64,000 bases of DNA from Sphingomonas sp. GTDB taxonomy: Bacteria; Pseudomonadota; Alphaproteobacteria; Sphingomonadales; Sphingomonadaceae. Location of the stretch: NCBI RefSeq assembly GCF_017304615.1, contig NZ_JAFKLZ010000002.1, forward strand, positions 847,396 through 911,395. Direction: 5' to 3'. Shown here piece after piece: positions 62,045 to 64,000 of this stretch. A program made the position numbers and the translations under genes. The notes under the pieces are model-generated. The model was not told the DNA's origin. It made no database searches and saw only the letters and a program-made list of their open reading frames with translations. Numbering within the stretch: the first letter of the stretch is position 1; every line of letters starts with the position of its first letter.

Positions 62045-62728
62045 ATGGCAAACACGCAGACCGCCACCACCGTCATCGTCCGCGACTTGTCGATCGACGC
62101 GATGATCGGCGTCGACGCCGACGAACAGGGACGGTCGAGACCGCTGATCGTCACCGTGACGGCAAACGTGGACATGGCGCCGGCGCCCGCGGTGCTGGCC
62201 GATACGCTCGATCATTGCGCGATCGTGGCGGCCGCGCGCGACCTGGCGTCGCGTCCGATCGGGCTGATCGAGGACTTTGCCCGTCTCTTGGCGGAGCGTT
62301 GCCTCGAACTGGGTCCCGTCCGGTGCGTAACGGTCGACATCGCCAAGCCCGGTGCGATCACGGGAGGCATGGCCGCGACCAGTGTCACGGTCGAACGCGT
62401 CTCCGGGACCCGTGTCGTGCCCTTTCCCCGCGCCGCGCGCGGCGGTCTTCAACAACTTCGTTTCCGCTTCGAACCCGACATAAATCCTGACGCGCAGCGC
62501 AAATTGTCCTGGCTCCTGAACGAACTCGCCGGATCGATCTACGGAGTCGATCTCAGCGCTTTGACATACGACCCCGGCGCTGCCGAATGGACCGCGAGCG
62601 TGACCTTGGGAGACCGCCGTGCGCCGCGCCTGACGGCAATCGTCGAAGATTGCTCCCCGCGGTGCTGTCAGACTAAAGCGAGCTCCTCTCTCCACGATGG
62701 AGTCCGGTCTTTGAAGGCAGGGGTCTAG
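62045..62728 (+). CDS. folB: Dihydroneopterin aldolase-like protein with extra C-terminal domain, cut by IS6
   Basis: ATG 62045 lies 6 bases after the purU stop. Residues 1-120 match FolB: VRDLSIDAMIGVDADEQG, DTLDHCAIV, LIEDFARLLAERCL and DIAKPGAITGGMAATSVTVER. FolB makes 6-hydroxymethyl-dihydropterin for folate synthesis, which fits a THF-consuming pathway. FolB is normally about 120 residues; here a further 85 or so (FEPDINPDAQRKLSWLLNEL...) with normal codon use follow and I do not recognise them. From 62661 the frame runs into the IS6 left end, which supplies the last residues and the stop, so the native C-terminus is lost. Confidence 0.72.
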   Translation: MANTQTATTVIVRDLSIDAMIGVDADEQGRSRPLIVTVTANVDMAPAPAVLADTLDHCAIVAAARDLASRPIGLIEDFARLLAERCLELGPVRCVTVDIAKPGAITGGMAATSVTVERVSGTRVVPFPRAARGGLQQLRFRFEPDINPDAQRKLSWLLNELAGSIYGVDLSALTYDPGAAEWTASVTLGDRRAPRLTAIVEDCSPRCCQTKASSSLHDGVRSLKAGV

Positions 62729-63496
62729 CTGGCGAGCGCCTGCCACTCGGCCAATGCGGCCGAGCGGCGTTCCTTGAAAGTCTGACGGTCGATGAGATGG
62801 CGTTCGTGGTTGAAGTGATTGTGTACGTTGGCGTGGACCGAGGCGAACTTTTGTAACGTCTTCATTCGCCGGAATCTGACCATTGCACGCTCTCGTCGTC
62901 GGAACGGCAGGTGGCTGTTCTCGGCCCGGTTGTTGAGCCATTTGCCCATTTCACGGCACTCGAGATTCCCCAGATCGCGCATCGCGGCAGGGTAGGATCG
63001 AAGGACGTCGGTGACGATGGCATCAACCTGGCCATGGCGCTTCAGCGCCTTCTTCATGAAAGCGAGGGCGGCGGATTTGTCGCGCTTTTTCGTGACATAG
63101 CTCTCGAGAATCTCGCCTTCGTGATCGACCGCGCGCCATAGGTAAACCATCTCGCCATTCAGTTTGACGTACATTTCATCGAGATGCCATTTCCACTGGC
63201 GGAAGCCGCGCATCCGGCTGACTCGCCGGCGCCGGATCTCGCTTGCGAACATCGGCCCGAACCTGTTCCACCAATGGCGTACAGTCTCGTGGCAAATGTC
63301 GATGCCGCGTTCGAAGAGCAGATCCTCGACGTTCCGCAGCGACAGCGGAAACCGCACATACATCATCACGACCAGGCGGATCAGCTCGGGCGATGAATGG
63401 AAATACCGGAATGGGCTTTGCGGTTTGCGGGGACGGGTCATCAAGCCGGCCTACCCGTCAGCCACTAACGACCGGTGCATTTGGTCTGACAAAGCC
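62661..63496 (-). mobile_element. IS6-family insertion sequence, intact (836 bp)
   Basis: The ends are imperfect inverted repeats: GGTGCTGTCAGACTAAAGC at the left (from 62661) and GGCTTTGTCAGACCAAATGC read inward from 63496. It contains one full transposase gene. The 8 bases on each side (CTCCCCGC and GACCGAAC) do not match, so there is no target duplication and the right flank is itself part of another, truncated IS6 copy. It interrupts the FolB-like gene on its left. Confidence 0.88.
62725..63441 (-). CDS. IS6-family transposase (DDE)
   Basis: 238 residues, a full-length IS6-family transposase. The N-terminal HTH region has RNVEDLLFERGIDICHETVRHW. The catalytic triad is Asp in WHLDEMYVKLNG, Asp in DAIVTDVLRSYPAA and Glu in NNRAENSHLPFRRRERAM. 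The C-terminus matches relics at 53373-53480 and 56255-56325. All key residues are present, so it is probably active. Start ATG 63441 is preceded by TTG in frame. Confidence 0.93.
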   Translation of the reverse strand: MTRPRKPQSPFRYFHSSPELIRLVVMMYVRFPLSLRNVEDLLFERGIDICHETVRHWWNRFGPMFASEIRRRRVSRMRGFRQWKWHLDEMYVKLNGEMVYLWRAVDHEGEILESYVTKKRDKSAALAFMKKALKRHGQVDAIVTDVLRSYPAAMRDLGNLECREMGKWLNNRAENSHLPFRRRERAMVRFRRMKTLQKFASVHANVHNHFNHERHLIDRQTFKERRSAALAEWQALAS

Positions 63497-63739
63497 GACC
63501 GAACCTGTTCCACCACATCCGCACCGTCTCATGGCAAATGTCGATGCCCCGCTCGAACAGCAGATCCTCCACGTTGCGCAACGACAGGGGAAACCGGACA
63601 TACATCATAACCACCAGGCGGATTACTTCCGGCGACGAGTTGAAGTAGCGGAACGGGCTTGATGGTTTGTGGCGCCGAGACATGTGCGCCGCGCTAACTG
63701 GCATCTTCTAACGATAGGTGCATTTGCTCTGACAGTGCC
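63497..63739 (-). mobile_element. Truncated IS6-family copy 2 (right end and transposase start)
   Basis: The right terminal repeat, GGCACTGTCAGAGCAAATGC read inward from 63739, and the first 60 or so codons of a transposase (from ATG 63683, MSRRHKPSSPFRYF to MWWNRFG) remain. At about 63499 the frame runs straight into the right end of the intact copy (RLCQTKC), which removed the rest. Nearly identical in protein sequence to the intact transposase over this part, but with many synonymous changes. Confidence 0.85.
63499..63683 (-). pseudogene. IS6 transposase fragment (N-terminal part)
   Basis: Codes for the N-terminal HTH region only, from MSRRHKPSS through RNVEDLLFERGIDICHETVRMWWNRFG. All catalytic residues are absent. 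The frame continues a few codons into the neighbouring IS6 terminal repeat. Confidence 0.85.
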
Positions 63740-64000
63740 TTTCAGCGCCTTCCTCATAAAGCGCAGCGCGGCTTCCTTGTCCCGGGTCTTGGTCATGTAG
63801 CTTTCGAGGATCTCGCCCTCGTGGTCGACGGCGCGCCAGAGATAGACCATTTCGCCGTTGAGCTTCACGTACATCTCGTCGAGGTGCCATCGCCAATGGC
63901 GAAAGCCGCGCATGCGACTGACCCGCTGACGGCGAATGTCGCTGGCGAACATCGGCCCTAACCTGTTCCACCAATGGCGTACAGTCTCGTGGCAAATGTC
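63740..64000 (-). mobile_element. Truncated IS6-family copy 3, continuing past the window
   Basis: The middle of a third IS6 transposase (MFASDIRRQRVSRMRGFRHWRWHLDEMYVKLNG to FMRKALKG) reads from the window edge to 63740, where it is cut by the right end of copy 2. It keeps the first catalytic Asp but loses the second Asp and the Glu. The last 40 bases of the window are identical to 63261-63300 in the intact copy. Its right end lies outside the window. Confidence 0.85.

Noticed and set aside
62653-63504. 8-bp target duplication around the intact IS6 element
   Set aside because: The flanking 8-mers CTCCCCGC and GACCGAAC do not match, so a simple single insertion is not supported.
1-64000. CRISPR array, tRNA or rRNA genes, phage genes, defence islands
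   Set aside because: No regularly spaced repeats, no cloverleaf-type or conserved rRNA sequence, and no nuclease/methylase or phage structural genes were recognised on either strand.

Overview
The window is GC-rich DNA that looks like an alphaproteobacterium of the Sphingomonadaceae (Sphingomonas-like). The signs are five large TonB-dependent receptors (TBDRs) in nutrient-specific operons, many esterases, a LigM/DesA-type O-demethylase and a LOV histidine kinase. No rRNA, tRNA, CRISPR array or phage module was recognised.

Layout. (1) 1-7915: a sugar locus reading TBDR, sulfatase, esterase, MFS permease, trehalase, behind a double LacI-type operator; it suggests scavenging of a sulfated and/or acylated trehalose. 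(2) 8072-19237: an AraC regulator, then TBDR, acyl-CoA ligase, 3-hydroxyacyl-CoA dehydrogenase, MFS permease, carboxylesterase and tannase-family esterase, which suggests use of an aromatic or fatty acid ester. (3) 19280-22166: a LuxR-type response regulator divergent from a LOV hybrid histidine kinase, then a double-PilZ protein. (4) 22462-29441: a membrane flippase-like protein and a DUF2334 deacetylase, an ECF sigma/FecR/TBDR signalling cassette, and a glycosyltransferase. (5) 29538-30881: hemN. (6) 31097-38216: a TBDR, YfcC-like permease, CocE/NonD hydrolase, LysR operon. (7) 38373-39410: a CapA-like protein.

(8) 39512-53338 is the most striking region. It has the four components of the Xanthomonas sux sucrose locus: amylosucrase, TBDR, SLC45/SUT-type transporter and LacI repressor. 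Six esterase or alpha/beta-hydrolase genes are woven between them. Three near-identical LacI-type operators (TGCAANCGNTTGCR) precede its TBDR operon, a divergent esterase pair and the esterase/transporter operon. I infer an acylated-sucrose (sucrose ester) utilisation regulon. One esterase is a clear paralogue of the esterase in the trehalase locus, so the two loci may share an 'acylated disaccharide' logic.

(9) 53373-56325: a two-component system and a divergent OB-fold/proline-rich protein, bracketed by IS6-family end relics. (10) 56357-57244: the 3' parts of an amidohydrolase gene and a carboxymuconolactone decarboxylase gene joined 5'-to-5', a likely deletion scar. (11) 57298-62728: an IclR regulator and a tetrahydrofolate-dependent O-demethylation/C1 cluster (LigM-like, alpha/beta hydrolase, MTHFR, PurU, FolB-like). 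(12) 62661-64000: an intact IS6-family element beside two truncated copies, reaching the window edge.
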